From the NCBI GenBank assembly GCA_958443615.1, contig CAUCLI010000002.1:1-64000 (forward strand): 64,000 nucleotides of DNA. Reading direction: 5' to 3'. The stretch is from an uncultured Collinsella sp. Lineage in GTDB: Bacteria; Actinomycetota; Coriobacteriia; Coriobacteriales; Coriobacteriaceae. The notes below the pieces were generated by a model. That model worked only from the letters and a program-made list of their open reading frames with translations. It was not told the origin of the DNA and ran no database searches. Below, piece by piece: positions 1 through 8,170 of the stretch. Both the position numbers and the translations under genes were made by a program. Within the stretch, counting starts at the first letter, position 1. Every line of letters begins with the position of its first letter.

Positions 1-10
1 GGTCGTCGGC

Positions 11-104
11 GCAATTAGAGACGGGTGCGCATGGTGTAATTGGGGACGGGTGCGTTTTACACATCGTAGCTAGATGTGTAAAACGCACCCGTCCCCAATT
101 ACAC
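11..104. repeat. REP-like palindromic repeat with 32-bp perfect arms
   Basis: Positions 34-65 and 73-104 are a perfect 32-bp inverted repeat around a 7-base loop (GTAGCTA). Each arm contains the core TTGGGGACGGGTGC next to a TGTAAAAC-like end. A degraded half copy lies at 11-31. The same core recurs at 171-192, 35981-36011, 36072-36102, 53962-53980, 56658-56690 and 56731-56763, so this is a dispersed intergenic repeat family. Cores of this kind resemble repeats associated with IS200-like REP transposases, which is an inference; no transposase is in the window. Confidence 0.85.
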
Positions 105-170
105 CCGTCGGGAATAAAACGCGGCCGCCCGATAACCAGACGGCCGCATGCCCTTTGGCGACATGTTGCA

Positions 171-192
171 AATTGTGCCTGTCCCCAATTGG
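171..192. repeat. Fragment of the GTCCCCAATT repeat family
   Basis: This stretch carries the GTCCCCAATT core found in both arms of the palindrome at 34-104. It sits just downstream of the Asp23-family gene on the minus strand. Only one half of the element is present. Confidence 0.6.
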
Positions 193-209
193 ACAGCCTT
201 GGCGATGTC

Positions 210-752
210 TTACTCGTCGTCCTCGGCGTGACGCTTCTTGCTCGCCTCGTACTCCTCGCGCGTCACCACGTCCTCGATGCGCAGGTTGATGCCCGCGACC
301 TCCAGGCCGGTCATGGCGGTCAGGCGCTCGGTCACGCACTCCTTCACATCCTCGAAGATCGCCGGCGCATAGCAACCGTACTCGATGATCACGGAGATGT
401 TCACGATCACGCGGTTGTCATCGGTGACCTCGACGGTCACGCCCTTGGTGAGGTTCTCGGCACCGAAGGTCTCCTGCACGAGGTGCATGAGGTTGCCCTT
501 CATGCCGAGCACGTGCGGGACCTCGCGCGTGGCCATGGCGACGATCTTCTCGATGACGCCGTTGGAATAGGTGAGGGAATCCTCGGAATCGTCCTCGAGG
601 TCCTCTTCGAACTCGGGCTCGTCCTCGAACGCAGACTCGTCCGCCTCGTTCATATCCTGCTCCATGACCTGCAAAACCTGCTCATCGTAGTCGGCTTCCA
701 CGCGGTCCTCGGCCTCGACGTCGACCAGGTCCTGCTTCTTCTCGTCTGCCAT
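210..752 (-). CDS. Asp23/Gls24 family envelope stress response protein
   Basis: This 180-residue protein has a strongly acidic N-terminal region (about residues 1-58, with runs of Asp and Glu) followed by an Asp23-type domain from about residue 60 to 165. The domain opens with a segment containing SNGVIEKIVAMA and ends with a conserved beta-rich part (VTVEVTDDNRVIVNISVII). Asp23-family proteins are cytoplasmic and are tethered under the membrane by AmaP-type anchors in Gram-positive bacteria. The start has a clear ribosome site (GGGGAGG, 5 bases upstream). The two genes upstream encode a DUF2273-like membrane protein and an AmaP-like anchor, the usual partners, so the three genes probably form one transcription unit. 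The acidic N-terminal extension is longer than in typical Asp23. Confidence 0.88.
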   Translation of the reverse strand: MADEKKQDLVDVEAEDRVEADYDEQVLQVMEQDMNEADESAFEDEPEFEEDLEDDSEDSLTYSNGVIEKIVAMATREVPHVLGMKGNLMHLVQETFGAENLTKGVTVEVTDDNRVIVNISVIIEYGCYAPAIFEDVKECVTERLTAMTGLEVAGINLRIEDVVTREEYEASKKRHAEDDE

Positions 753-836
753 GATGTCCTCCCCTTCCGGGTTCTCTCGTCTTATCGAATATGCCCACCA
801 TCGCGCGGTTCATGCGCGCCCGCGGGCATGGACGCG

Positions 837-1235
837 TTATTTGTCGAACAGACGGCGGATGAAATTCACCGCCGCGTTATCGCCGTCGCGCATCTGACCG
901 ATGACCACACCGACGCCCACGAACACGGCGATGACGATGGTGTCCCACAGCCCGATGACCAAGATGAGCACCGCCAGCACAAACCCCATGATGCCGTACA
1001 GCGTGGCATGCGGATGCGCATCGGCGTGCTCCCACATCCTGCGTCCCAGCTTGCGGAAAAAGCCAAAGGTCGCCTCGTGAAACGTCTCGGGGCGGGTGGC
1101 CGCGTCCACGCCGGGCGTGCTCGGCTGCGGGCCGTCCTCACCGGAAGACGCATGGGCCTGGCTCTCAACGGGCTCGACGACATGCTCGATAACGGCTTTA
1201 GGCGCCTTCTGCGCGCCCTTTGCAGTGTCACTCAC
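837..1235 (-). CDS. DUF2273-like small membrane protein
   Basis: The protein has 132 residues. A hydrophilic N-terminal part of about 60 residues is followed by a hydrophobic hairpin at about residues 80-113 and a short C-terminal tail (IGQMRDGDNAAVNFIRRLF). This resembles the DUF2273 family, small membrane proteins found beside Asp23 genes. Translation probably starts at GTG, directly after the TAA stop of the AmaP-like gene, with GGGAGG lying within the end of that gene. The abutting genes suggest translational coupling. The long N-terminal region is unusual, since DUF2273 proteins are normally about 60-80 residues. Function is not known beyond the association with envelope stress proteins. 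Confidence 0.75.
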   Translation of the reverse strand: MSDTAKGAQKAPKAVIEHVVEPVESQAHASSGEDGPQPSTPGVDAATRPETFHEATFGFFRKLGRRMWEHADAHPHATLYGIMGFVLAVLILVIGLWDTIVIAVFVGVGVVIGQMRDGDNAAVNFIRRLFDK

Positions 1236-1772
1236 TTAGCAAACCTCCCTGGTAACGGTCACGGTCTTGGTCGGCAAGAACCGAACGCGCACGGAAACAC
1301 CGGGCACACCGAGCATCTGCTCGCACGCCCGCTGCACGCGGCCCTGCATATCCTGCCCAAGGGCCGCAAGGTCCCCATCCACGAGCGCGATCGCCTCGAT
1401 CTCGATATGGGCCTCCGAGCGGTCACGACCCCGCACGTGCGCCCCGACCTCCTCGATGAGCACGTCGTCGCGTTCGGCGGCGGTGCGGGAAATGGACGCG
1501 AGCGCGGGCAGGGCGACTTCGATCTGGGCATCGCCGGCCAGTCGCAAAAACGCGGGCTCCGGCCTGTCCGCAATGGCCGCGATCAAAAGCACCGCCATCT
1601 GCATGAGCACCACGCACACGCTCGCAAATGCGAGGACACGCACCCATGGCACGGTCAACAGGGCGTTGAAGCGCTCCGTATGGGGGCCGAATTGAGAGCC
1701 CGCGAACAGGCCGGTCACAACCACGGCGGCGATCAGGTACAGCGCCACGCCGATCCTGCGCATACGCCTCAT
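1236..1772 (-). CDS. AmaP-like alkaline shock response membrane anchor protein
   Basis: I place the start at the ATG at 1772 (MRRMRRIG), which has a purine-rich GGGAGGG site upstream; an in-frame start 60 bases further upstream lacks one. The resulting 178 residues have two membrane segments near residues 6-26 and 47-68, then a cytoplasmic domain of about 110 residues with alternating hydrophobic strands. AmaP-type proteins hold Asp23 at the membrane. Here the gene is first in a run AmaP-DUF2273-Asp23 on the minus strand, which supports the assignment more than sequence identity does. Confidence 0.7.
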   Translation of the reverse strand: MRRMRRIGVALYLIAAVVVTGLFAGSQFGPHTERFNALLTVPWVRVLAFASVCVVLMQMAVLLIAAIADRPEPAFLRLAGDAQIEVALPALASISRTAAERDDVLIEEVGAHVRGRDRSEAHIEIEAIALVDGDLAALGQDMQGRVQRACEQMLGVPGVSVRVRFLPTKTVTVTREVC

Positions 1773-1945
1773 GGGCCCTCCCCTCTCCCTCGTCGCGCGC
1801 GATGTCCTCGCGCGATCTCTCGCCATGCGCACGGAGCCTCCGCACGCGATAGCGCTTTCCCATTATAAAGCGAGCCGGGCCCGCGGCGATGCGGACCCGG
1901 CCCTCTCAAGCACTTCTTAACCATGCGGCGCGAACCGCGTAGGGC

Positions 1946-2752
1946 TTACTCCTCCTCGAGCGCGGCGATGACCTCGTCGGTCATGTCCATGGTGGAGTAC
2001 ACGTCCTGGACGTCGTCCAGGTCCTCAAGGCGGTCGATGAGGCGCTGGACCTTCTTGGCATCGGCGCCGGAGACGGCCGTCGGGGTGGTCGGGACCATGG
2101 TGAGCTCGGAGCCCTTGACCTCGATGCCCTGAGCCTCGATGCCCTTGGACACGGCCATGAGGTCGCCCGCGGCGGTCCACACGACCCACTCCTCGCCGGC
2201 GTCCTCGTAATCGTCGCCGCCGGCCTCGGCGACGGCCATCATGAACTCTTCCTCATCGCCGGCAGCGCCGTTGGCCATGAGGTTCTCCTTCTTGTCGTTC
2301 GGGTCGACGATCTGCTTGGAAACAACGACCTGGCCCTTGCGCTCGAACTGGAAGGCGACGGAGCCGGTGGTGCCCAGGTTGCCGCCGGCGTGGGAGAAGG
2401 CGGAGCGGACATCGGCGGCGGTGCGGTTGCGGTTGTCGGTCAGGCACTCGACGTACACGGCGACACCGGCCGGGCCGTAGCCCTCGTACACGATGTTCTC
2501 GTACACGGCGGCGTCGGCGCCGGAACCGAAGGCCTTGTCGATGGCGGCCTTGATCTTGTCCTTGGGCATGGACTGGGCCTTGGCCTTGGCCACGGCGGCG
2601 GCGAGGGAGGCGTTGTTATCCGGGTTGGGGTCGTTGCCGAGGCGGGCCGCGACGGTGATGTTACGGCTCAGCTTGGAGAACAGGGCGGAACGCTTAGCGT
2701 CCTGCGCACCCTTGCGGTGCTTGGTAGTTGCCCATTTAGAGTGTCCGGACAT
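1946..2752 (-). CDS. yebC: YebC/PmpR family DNA-binding regulatory protein
   Basis: The 268-residue product begins with the family signature MSGHSKWATTKHRKGAQDAKR-like N-terminus and continues with the conserved three-domain YebC fold. Segments such as VYEGYGPAGVAVYVECLTDN and FERKGQVVV are typical. Family members act as transcription regulators, and some have been tied to translation of proline-rich stretches. The length is about 20-25 residues above the usual 240-250, with the extra material in an insert near residues 145-170 rich in Asp and Glu. A strong ribosome site (AAGGAG) precedes the ATG. The gene stands alone between AmaP-type genes and lgt. Confidence 0.95.
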   Translation of the reverse strand: MSGHSKWATTKHRKGAQDAKRSALFSKLSRNITVAARLGNDPNPDNNASLAAAVAKAKAQSMPKDKIKAAIDKAFGSGADAAVYENIVYEGYGPAGVAVYVECLTDNRNRTAADVRSAFSHAGGNLGTTGSVAFQFERKGQVVVSKQIVDPNDKKENLMANGAAGDEEEFMMAVAEAGGDDYEDAGEEWVVWTAAGDLMAVSKGIEAQGIEVKGSELTMVPTTPTAVSGADAKKVQRLIDRLEDLDDVQDVYSTMDMTDEVIAALEEE

Positions 2753-2922
2753 GTGATGCTCCTTCTATTTTCCCGCCCGCGGTGTTGGCGCGAGCCCATA
2801 TAAACACACGTTCAGCATGATATACCGATTGCGGACCGCGCGAAAGACTTTTGGGTCAGCTTCACATACACGATGCGCCATGCAGGGGCAACTGCCCAAT
2901 CAATCGAGCGCGGCAGCTTCGG

Positions 2923-3753
2923 CTAGAGCCAGTCGCGGTGCTGTGGGCGCCTGGTCTTCCAAGCGTAGAGCAGCAGGCCCGCCCCCGCCGCGATGAGCGG
3001 CAGGCTCAACAGCTGGCCCATGGTGAGCCAACCGCCGGCGAGGTAGCCGAGCTGGGCGTCCGGCAGGCGCACGAACTCGATGAGGAACCGAACGACGCCG
3101 TAGCCGAGCACGAAAATCCCAAGGTACGACCCCTGGGGCAGAGGCTTTGCGCGGCGGCTCAGCACATAAAGGATCGCGAACAGCACAACGCCCTCGAGCA
3201 GCGCCTCGTACAGCTGGGACGGATGGCGCGGCACCGTTCCGGCAGCACCGCCGAAGACGACGCCCCACGGCAGGTCCGTGGGCTTTCCCCACAGCTCGCC
3301 GTTCACGAAGTTCGCGCAGCGCCCCAAGCACAGTGCCAACGGCACGCCCACAAAGGAGGCATCGGCCACCGTGAGAGGAGAGAGCCGCAGGTATCGGCAG
3401 GCGATAAGGCCCCCCAGCAAGCCCCCTGCAAGACCGCCGTGGAAACTCATGCCGTTGATTCCGCCGCCGTTCGTGCCGAGGAAGATCTCAAGCGGGTGCG
3501 TGAAGTAATACCCGTTGCTATAGAACAGCACGTATCCCAAGCGCCCGCCGATCAGCAGGCCGAATACGACGGCGATGAGGATGGTCATGACGTCATCGGC
3601 GGTGAACCCGATGTTCCAGCGCTTTTGGGTCCGATACATCACGAATCCCGCCAGCAGCGCACCGACCATATAGGCCAATCCGTACCAGTAAATCGTGAAG
3701 GGACCCGCCGAGAACGCGACGGGATCGAGACTGTGATACAGCTCGTTGAGCAT
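2923..3753 (-). CDS. lgt: Prolipoprotein diacylglyceryl transferase
   Basis: Lgt transfers a diacylglyceryl group from phosphatidylglycerol to the lipobox cysteine of prolipoproteins in the cytoplasmic membrane. The 276-residue product has about seven membrane segments, the HGGLAGG segment with its essential His, and the Lgt signature in the form GRCANFVNGELWG. I chose the ATG at 3753 (MLNELYHSLDP), preceded by AAGGGGG; an in-frame start 84 bases upstream would add a hydrophilic leader not seen in the family. At least one substrate candidate, the solute-binding lipoprotein at 62123-63082, is in this window. Confidence 0.95.
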   Translation of the reverse strand: MLNELYHSLDPVAFSAGPFTIYWYGLAYMVGALLAGFVMYRTQKRWNIGFTADDVMTILIAVVFGLLIGGRLGYVLFYSNGYYFTHPLEIFLGTNGGGINGMSFHGGLAGGLLGGLIACRYLRLSPLTVADASFVGVPLALCLGRCANFVNGELWGKPTDLPWGVVFGGAAGTVPRHPSQLYEALLEGVVLFAILYVLSRRAKPLPQGSYLGIFVLGYGVVRFLIEFVRLPDAQLGYLAGGWLTMGQLLSLPLIAAGAGLLLYAWKTRRPQHRDWL

Positions 3754-3850
3754 AGCGCCCCCTTGCGGCGCACCGACGAGGCGCGCCTTTACATAAAGAG
3801 CCGGGCCGGCCGTGGTGTCCACGATCCGGCCCGGCAAGTGTCACGGATGA

Positions 3851-4132
3851 TTAGAACGGCATGTACTCGTCGTACAGGTCGTTCGCGGCATCGGCGCCGC
3901 CGCCGACCTGCTCGACGCGCGTCACGCCGGGCACATGCTCCTTGAGGATGCGCTCGACGCCCATGGAAAGCGTCAGCGAGCTCATGGGGCAACCGGCGCA
4001 GGCGCCCTGCAGCTCCAGCTGAACCACGCCGTCCTCGGTCACGCCCATGTACTCCATATCGCCGCCATCGGCCTGGAGGTTGGGGCGAATCTGCTCAAGC
4101 ACCTCTTTGAGGAGGGTCTCGTCTACCGCCAC
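3851..4132 (-). CDS. NifU C-terminal domain (Nfu-type) iron-sulfur protein
   Basis: The product of about 93 residues is a single NifU C-terminal domain with the cluster-binding CAGCP (CxxC) motif near residue 47. Such proteins carry or deliver [4Fe-4S] clusters. I favour a GTG start at 4132, seven bases after AAAGGAG, over the ATG at 4147, because that ATG overlaps the ribosome site itself. The C-terminal tail (about 20 residues, acidic) is a lineage-specific addition. The gene lies about 140 bases upstream of the region before lgt and may be cotranscribed with it. Confidence 0.85.
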   Translation of the reverse strand: MAVDETLLKEVLEQIRPNLQADGGDMEYMGVTEDGVVQLELQGACAGCPMSSLTLSMGVERILKEHVPGVTRVEQVGGGADAANDLYDEYMPF

Positions 4133-4274
4133 GGAGACTCCTTTCATCCACAGCGAGCCCCTGGCCCGCAGGCCGGCTCGCGTCAATCGCACGGGTGGTG
4201 CACATGATACTACAGCGTGATACCCGCCCGCAGGGCTTCTATGCGCCCCGTTTGCGAATGCGCGGCGCGGCGCA

Positions 4275-4745
4275 CTACTTGTGATACGGCTCGCCGCGCA
4301 TGATCTTGAATGCACGGTACACCTGCTCGAGCAGAACCACGCGCGCCAGGTTATGCGGCAGCGTGATGCGCCCGAACGAGAGGCGTTCGTCGGCGCGGGC
4401 GCGCACCTCCGGCGAGACGCCGCACGATCCTCCGATGACGAACGTGATCGAGCTCTCGCCGCGCAGCATCAGGTCGCCCAGATGCGCGGCGATCTCCTCG
4501 CTCGAACGTTCCTTGCCGCCGATGTCGAGCAGCACCACATGCGAGCGTTCGGGAATGGCAGCGAGGATGCCCTTGCCCTCGAGAGCGCGACCCGCCTCCT
4601 CCCCACCCGACTTCGCCGGGTCGCGGTCGGCGATCTCGACCATCTTCACGGTCGCGTACGCTGAGAGGCGCTTTGCGTACTCTGCGCAGGCATCGGCCCA
4701 AAAGCGCTCCTTGAGCTTGCCGACGGCGACGACGGCGATCTTCAT
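4275..4745 (-). CDS. rlmH: 23S rRNA (pseudouridine1915-N3)-methyltransferase RlmH
   Basis: RlmH methylates pseudouridine 1915 in helix 69 of 23S rRNA on assembled 70S ribosomes. The 156-residue protein is full length. The SPOUT-type SAM site is visible as VIGGSCGVS, and the C-terminal knot segment as LPHNLARVVLLEQVYRA, ending in the conserved GEPYHK. The start lies nine bases after the stop of the aminotransferase-fusion gene, with AGGGGG in the gap, so the two are probably cotranscribed. Confidence 0.96.
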   Translation of the reverse strand: MKIAVVAVGKLKERFWADACAEYAKRLSAYATVKMVEIADRDPAKSGGEEAGRALEGKGILAAIPERSHVVLLDIGGKERSSEEIAAHLGDLMLRGESSITFVIGGSCGVSPEVRARADERLSFGRITLPHNLARVVLLEQVYRAFKIMRGEPYHK

Positions 4746-4754
4746 GCACGCCCC

Positions 4755-6530
4755 CTAGCGCTGGCGGTAGGTCTCGAAGAACTCCGCCAGGTCCTCCATC
4801 GCCTCATGCAGGACCTCCATGCGCGGCAGGTACACGATGCGGAAGTGGTCGGGCTCGGGCCAGTTGAAGCCGCCGCCGCGGGTGATGAGGATGCCCTTCT
4901 GGTGCAGGAGGTCGAGGGCGAATTGCTCGTCGTCGCGGATGTTGAACTTCTTGACGTCCATCTTGGGGAAGATATAGAACGCCGCCTTGGGCTTGACCGC
5001 CGTGATGCCGTCGATGGCGTTGAGGGCCTCGTACACGTAGTTGCGCTGCTCGCACACGCGCCCACCCGGCACCACGTAGCTCTTCACGGACTGATGCCCG
5101 CCGAGCGCCGTCTGGACGATGGACTGCGCCGGCACGTTCGAGCACAGACGCATGTTGGAGAGCATGTTCACGCCGAGCATGAAGTCCTCGCCCAGACGCT
5201 TGTTGCCCGACACGATCATCCAACCGATGCGATAGCCGGCGATCATATGGCTCTTGGAGAGGCCGGAGAACGTGACGCAGAACAGGTCGGGCGCGAGGCT
5301 GGCGATGGAGACGTGCTCCGCATCGTCCATGCACAGGCGGTCGTAGATCTCGTCCGCGAAGATCATGAGCTGGTGCCTGCGGGCGATCTCGACAATGCCC
5401 TCGAGCACCTCCTTGGCGTACACGGCGCCGGTGGGGTTGTTCGGGTTGATGATGACGATCGCCTTGGTGCGAGGCGTGATCTTGGCCTCCATGTCGGCGA
5501 GGTCGGGGTTCCAATCGGCCTGCTCGTCGCAGCGATAATGCACGGGCGTGCCGCCGGACAGCGTGGCGCAGGCGGTCCACAGCGGGTAGTCCGGGCTGGG
5601 GATGAGGATCTCGTCGCCGGAATCGAGCAGGGCCTGCATGCACAGGTTGATGAGCTCCGAGACGCCGTTGCCGGTGTAGATGCCGTCCATGCTCACATTG
5701 GGCAGGCCCTTGAGCTGCGCGTACTGCATGATCGCCTTGCGCGCGGAGAACAGGCCGCGGCTGTCGGAGTAGCCCTCGCACTCGGGCAGCTGCTCGCGCA
5801 TGTCCTGGATGACCTCGAAGGGGGTGCGGAAGCCGAACGGCGCGGGGTTGCCGATGTTGAGCTTGAGGATGTGCGCGCCCTCGGATTCGAGGCGGGCGGC
5901 CTCGTCGACCACGGGGCCGCGGACGTCGTACAGGACATTGTCGAGCTTGGAGGACTTCTTAAAGGTGCGGACGGTATCAGACATGGTGTTCCCTTCGGAA
6001 TGCGAGCTGGTATTCGGGTCGTCGATGCGGGGGCGGGGCTCCGGGAAGGCGGCGGCAGGCCGCGCCTCGGCTCGCTCGGGAGGGTCGGCCATCGCCGCGC
6101 TTGAGGGGGTGAAGGCGGGCGCGGTCGCCGCAGCGGTCCCGGTTGCCGCAGCGGTCCCGGTTGCCGCAGCGTTGACGTCTGCCCCGGCGGCGCCGGCGGG
6201 CGCGGTCGCCGCAGCGGGCGCGGCGGGCCTGGCAGGCTCCGGCTCGTACTCAGCCGTCCTATTCTCGCCCGTCAACTCGAAAGGTTCAATTTCAAGAATA
6301 TCCGCGAGCAACTGGACCACCGCGCGGCGCGGAAGCGTCTTGCCACTCACGTACTGGCTCACCTGGCTCTTGCCGAGCTTTGACCCGCGCTCCGCGGCCA
6401 TGCGAATAAGATCGGCCTGCTTGAGCCCCCGTTTATCCATGGCATGACGCAAGCGCGAGGCGAAGACCTCAGCCGCTGCCAACGATGTGCCTTTTGCGCG
6501 CGTACCCTCGGCCACATCCACTCCAATCAC
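4755..6530 (-). CDS. HTH (XRE)-aminotransferase fusion, AlaA-like
   Basis: Residues about 22-88 form an XRE-type helix-turn-helix domain. Residues about 95-180 are a low-complexity Ala/Pro/Thr linker. Residues 183-591 are a fold-type I PLP aminotransferase close to alanine transaminase AlaA. The PLP lysine is in the SGLSKSH segment and the PNNPTG motif is intact. The first possible codon is GTG at 6530; GTG at 6515, five bases after GGAG, is a better start. An internal ATG at 5984, after GAAGGGAAC, begins exactly at the enzyme domain, so a separate enzyme could also be made. An operator-like array covers the 5' end, which suggests autoregulation. The linker has 18-base direct repeats near 6127-6170. 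Confidence 0.85.
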   Translation of the reverse strand: MIGVDVAEGTRAKGTSLAAAEVFASRLRHAMDKRGLKQADLIRMAAERGSKLGKSQVSQYVSGKTLPRRAVVQLLADILEIEPFELTGENRTAEYEPEPARPAAPAAATAPAGAAGADVNAAATGTAAATGTAAATAPAFTPSSAAMADPPERAEARPAAAFPEPRPRIDDPNTSSHSEGNTMSDTVRTFKKSSKLDNVLYDVRGPVVDEAARLESEGAHILKLNIGNPAPFGFRTPFEVIQDMREQLPECEGYSDSRGLFSARKAIMQYAQLKGLPNVSMDGIYTGNGVSELINLCMQALLDSGDEILIPSPDYPLWTACATLSGGTPVHYRCDEQADWNPDLADMEAKITPRTKAIVIINPNNPTGAVYAKEVLEGIVEIARRHQLMIFADEIYDRLCMDDAEHVSIASLAPDLFCVTFSGLSKSHMIAGYRIGWMIVSGNKRLGEDFMLGVNMLSNMRLCSNVPAQSIVQTALGGHQSVKSYVVPGGRVCEQRNYVYEALNAIDGITAVKPKAAFYIFPKMDVKKFNIRDDEQFALDLLHQKGILITRGGGFNWPEPDHFRIVYLPRMEVLHEAMEDLAEFFETYRQR

Positions 6531-6605
6531 GAAATTGAACCGTTAGTTCAATTTCGCAAGAGTCTACCACGGAAGTTCAATTTGCAGAGCAGAAGAGTTC
6601 AATTT
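6530..6605. promoter_or_regulatory. Operator-like array at the HTH-aminotransferase promoter
   Basis: CGAAATTGAAC (6530-6540) and GTTCAATTTCG (6546-6556) form an 11-bp perfect palindrome with a 5-base spacer over the start of the fusion gene. Further copies of GTTCAATTT lie at 6575-6583 and 6597-6605. The natural candidate ligand is the XRE domain of the protein encoded immediately downstream. This is an inference from position and symmetry. Confidence 0.7.
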
Positions 6606-6736
6606 CCATTTCGTGTCGAGAGACGCGCATCCAATTAAGACACCCTGAACGCTCCTGCACCGGCCGCACGCGGTCCGCGGATCGCGCGTGGTTCGCAGGT
6701 TGCGCGTGGTCCATGGGTTGCACACGGGCTGCAAGC

Positions 6737-6896
6737 TATGAACGGCTTGAGGCTGTGAACGATTTCCACTTCCCACTATTATTCGGCTACACATTCCCGC
6801 TGGTAGACCCACGTGCAGAAATAGAGGTTATGAACGAACCATTCATAACCTGTCATTTGTGCCAGGCAAATCGTTCACAGCCTCAAACCGTTCATA
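6737..6896. repeat. 29-bp inverted repeat around a central palindrome
   Basis: The arms 6737-6765 and 6868-6896 are inverted copies with one mismatch and a 102-base spacer. The spacer contains another palindrome, AGGTTATGAA (6825-6834) facing TTCATAACCT (6842-6851). The unit TRTGAACGR occurs five times across the structure, on both strands. The element lies in the 600-base non-coding gap between the HTH-aminotransferase gene and the RGG protein gene. I see no coding sequence in this gap. Confidence 0.75.
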
Positions 6897-7018
6897 TCCT
6901 CCAAAACACCCAGACGCATGCCGCCGGACCCGATGCGGACTCGACACGCGCCCGACATGCGGCCCGGTCAGACGCGGACTCGACACCCGCTCGGCCCCTC
7001 AACGGCATGCGTCGCAAC

Positions 7019-7060
7019 GAAAAAAGGGGCGCACGGGAGGCTCTCCTCCCGTGCGCCCCT
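7019..7060 (-). terminator. Rho-independent terminator of the RGG protein gene
   Basis: A 16-bp perfect stem (7025-7040 with 7045-7060) and a 4-base loop are followed on the minus strand by a run of T. It lies about 75 bases after the stop of the RGG-box gene. Confidence 0.93.
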
Positions 7061-7135
7061 GACGTGCGCGCTGCCGTCTGCGTCGGCCACATGCCTGCGT
7101 CGGCCACATTGAAAGACGCAGCCCCGATAATCGCT

Positions 7136-8149
7136 CTAGAAGCGACGACCACCACGGTCGCCGTAGTTGCCACGGCCGCCACGGTCACCGTAACCGCCAC
7201 GACCGCCGCGGTCGTCACGACCGCCAAAGCCGCCACGGCCACCACGGCCGCCACGGTCACGATCGCCGAAGTCGCGACGAGGACCGCGATCGCCAAAGTC
7301 CTTGCGGGGACCACGGTCGCCGAAATCGCGGCGCGGGCCACGGTCGCCGCCGCGGTCGCCAAAGCTGCCGCGACCGCCACGGTCACCGCCGCGGCCGCCG
7401 AAGTCCTTGCGCGGGCCGCGGTCGCCGCCACGGCCGCCAAAGCCGCCGCGACCGCCACGGTCACCACCGCGGCCGGGACGATCATCATTGTCCAGACCCA
7501 TCTCGGTCAGCGGGTCGATGATCTTGTCCATAAGGGCGACGATATCCTCGGCGTCCAGCTGGGACAGCTGCGGGACGAGTTTCTTGCGCTTGTTGCCCAC
7601 GGAGGCAGCGAGCTCCTCGGCGTTCTCGTTGGCGGAGACGAGGATGGCGCGCATATCCTCCTCTTCGGGCATGATGCGGGTCACGGCGCCGACTTCCTCG
7701 GCCTCGCGCAGGATGCCGTCGAGCTCGCGCAGACGCATGCCGAGCAGGTCGGACATCTCCTTCTGCTCCATCTGGGGCTTGAGCTCGAGGAGCTTGAGGG
7801 CGCGCATGAGCTCGCTGGCGCGGGCGGCGTCGGCCTCGGCCTCGCGGCCCATGGCGAACTTGCGGTTGCGGAGCAGGCGAGCGGCGCGCTGCACCTTATC
7901 GAAAAGCTGGTCGTCCAGGCTGGGCTCCTCAGCGGCCTCCTCGGCCTCGGCGGCGTCGGCCTCCTCGGCGGTCTCCTCGACGACGTCCTCGGCGGTCTCC
8001 TCGACGACGTCCTCGGCCTCGACAGCATACTTAGCGTGCAGCGCCTTGGCCTCGTCCATGGGATTCATGAGCTCAGAAACCACGGCGGCCTCCTCGGCCA
8101 CGACGGCCTCGTCCTTGATCTCGTTCTCGTTCTCGATGTACTCGGACAT
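7136..8149 (-). CDS. RGG-box protein with acidic N-terminus and winged-helix-like centre
   Basis: The start ATG at 8149 follows AGGAGG. Of the 337 residues, about 1-80 are very acidic and repetitive (two copies of EDVVEETAE). Residues about 85-175 are predicted helical and look like a MarR-type winged helix (QKEMSDLLGMRLRELDG). The last 110 residues are a disordered arginine/glycine tail with 14 RGG triplets and three DFGDRGPR-type repeats. RGG tails bind RNA in many proteins, so a role in RNA binding or condensate formation is plausible, but this is inferred from composition. I do not recognise a characterised bacterial homologue. The gene is monocistronic with its own terminator. Confidence 0.8.
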   Translation of the reverse strand: MSEYIENENEIKDEAVVAEEAAVVSELMNPMDEAKALHAKYAVEAEDVVEETAEDVVEETAEEADAAEAEEAAEEPSLDDQLFDKVQRAARLLRNRKFAMGREAEADAARASELMRALKLLELKPQMEQKEMSDLLGMRLRELDGILREAEEVGAVTRIMPEEEDMRAILVSANENAEELAASVGNKRKKLVPQLSQLDAEDIVALMDKIIDPLTEMGLDNDDRPGRGGDRGGRGGFGGRGGDRGPRKDFGGRGGDRGGRGSFGDRGGDRGPRRDFGDRGPRKDFGDRGPRRDFGDRDRGGRGGRGGFGGRDDRGGRGGYGDRGGRGNYGDRGGRRF

Positions 8150-8170
8150 TTCGTCCTCCTTCTGCGTCAT

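Noticed and set aside
189..1868. Long plus-strand reading frame of 559 codons opposite the Asp23 cluster
   Set aside because: It is antisense to three well-supported genes, has no ribosome site or family resemblance, and its Arg/His/Leu-heavy composition is typical of high-GC shadow frames.
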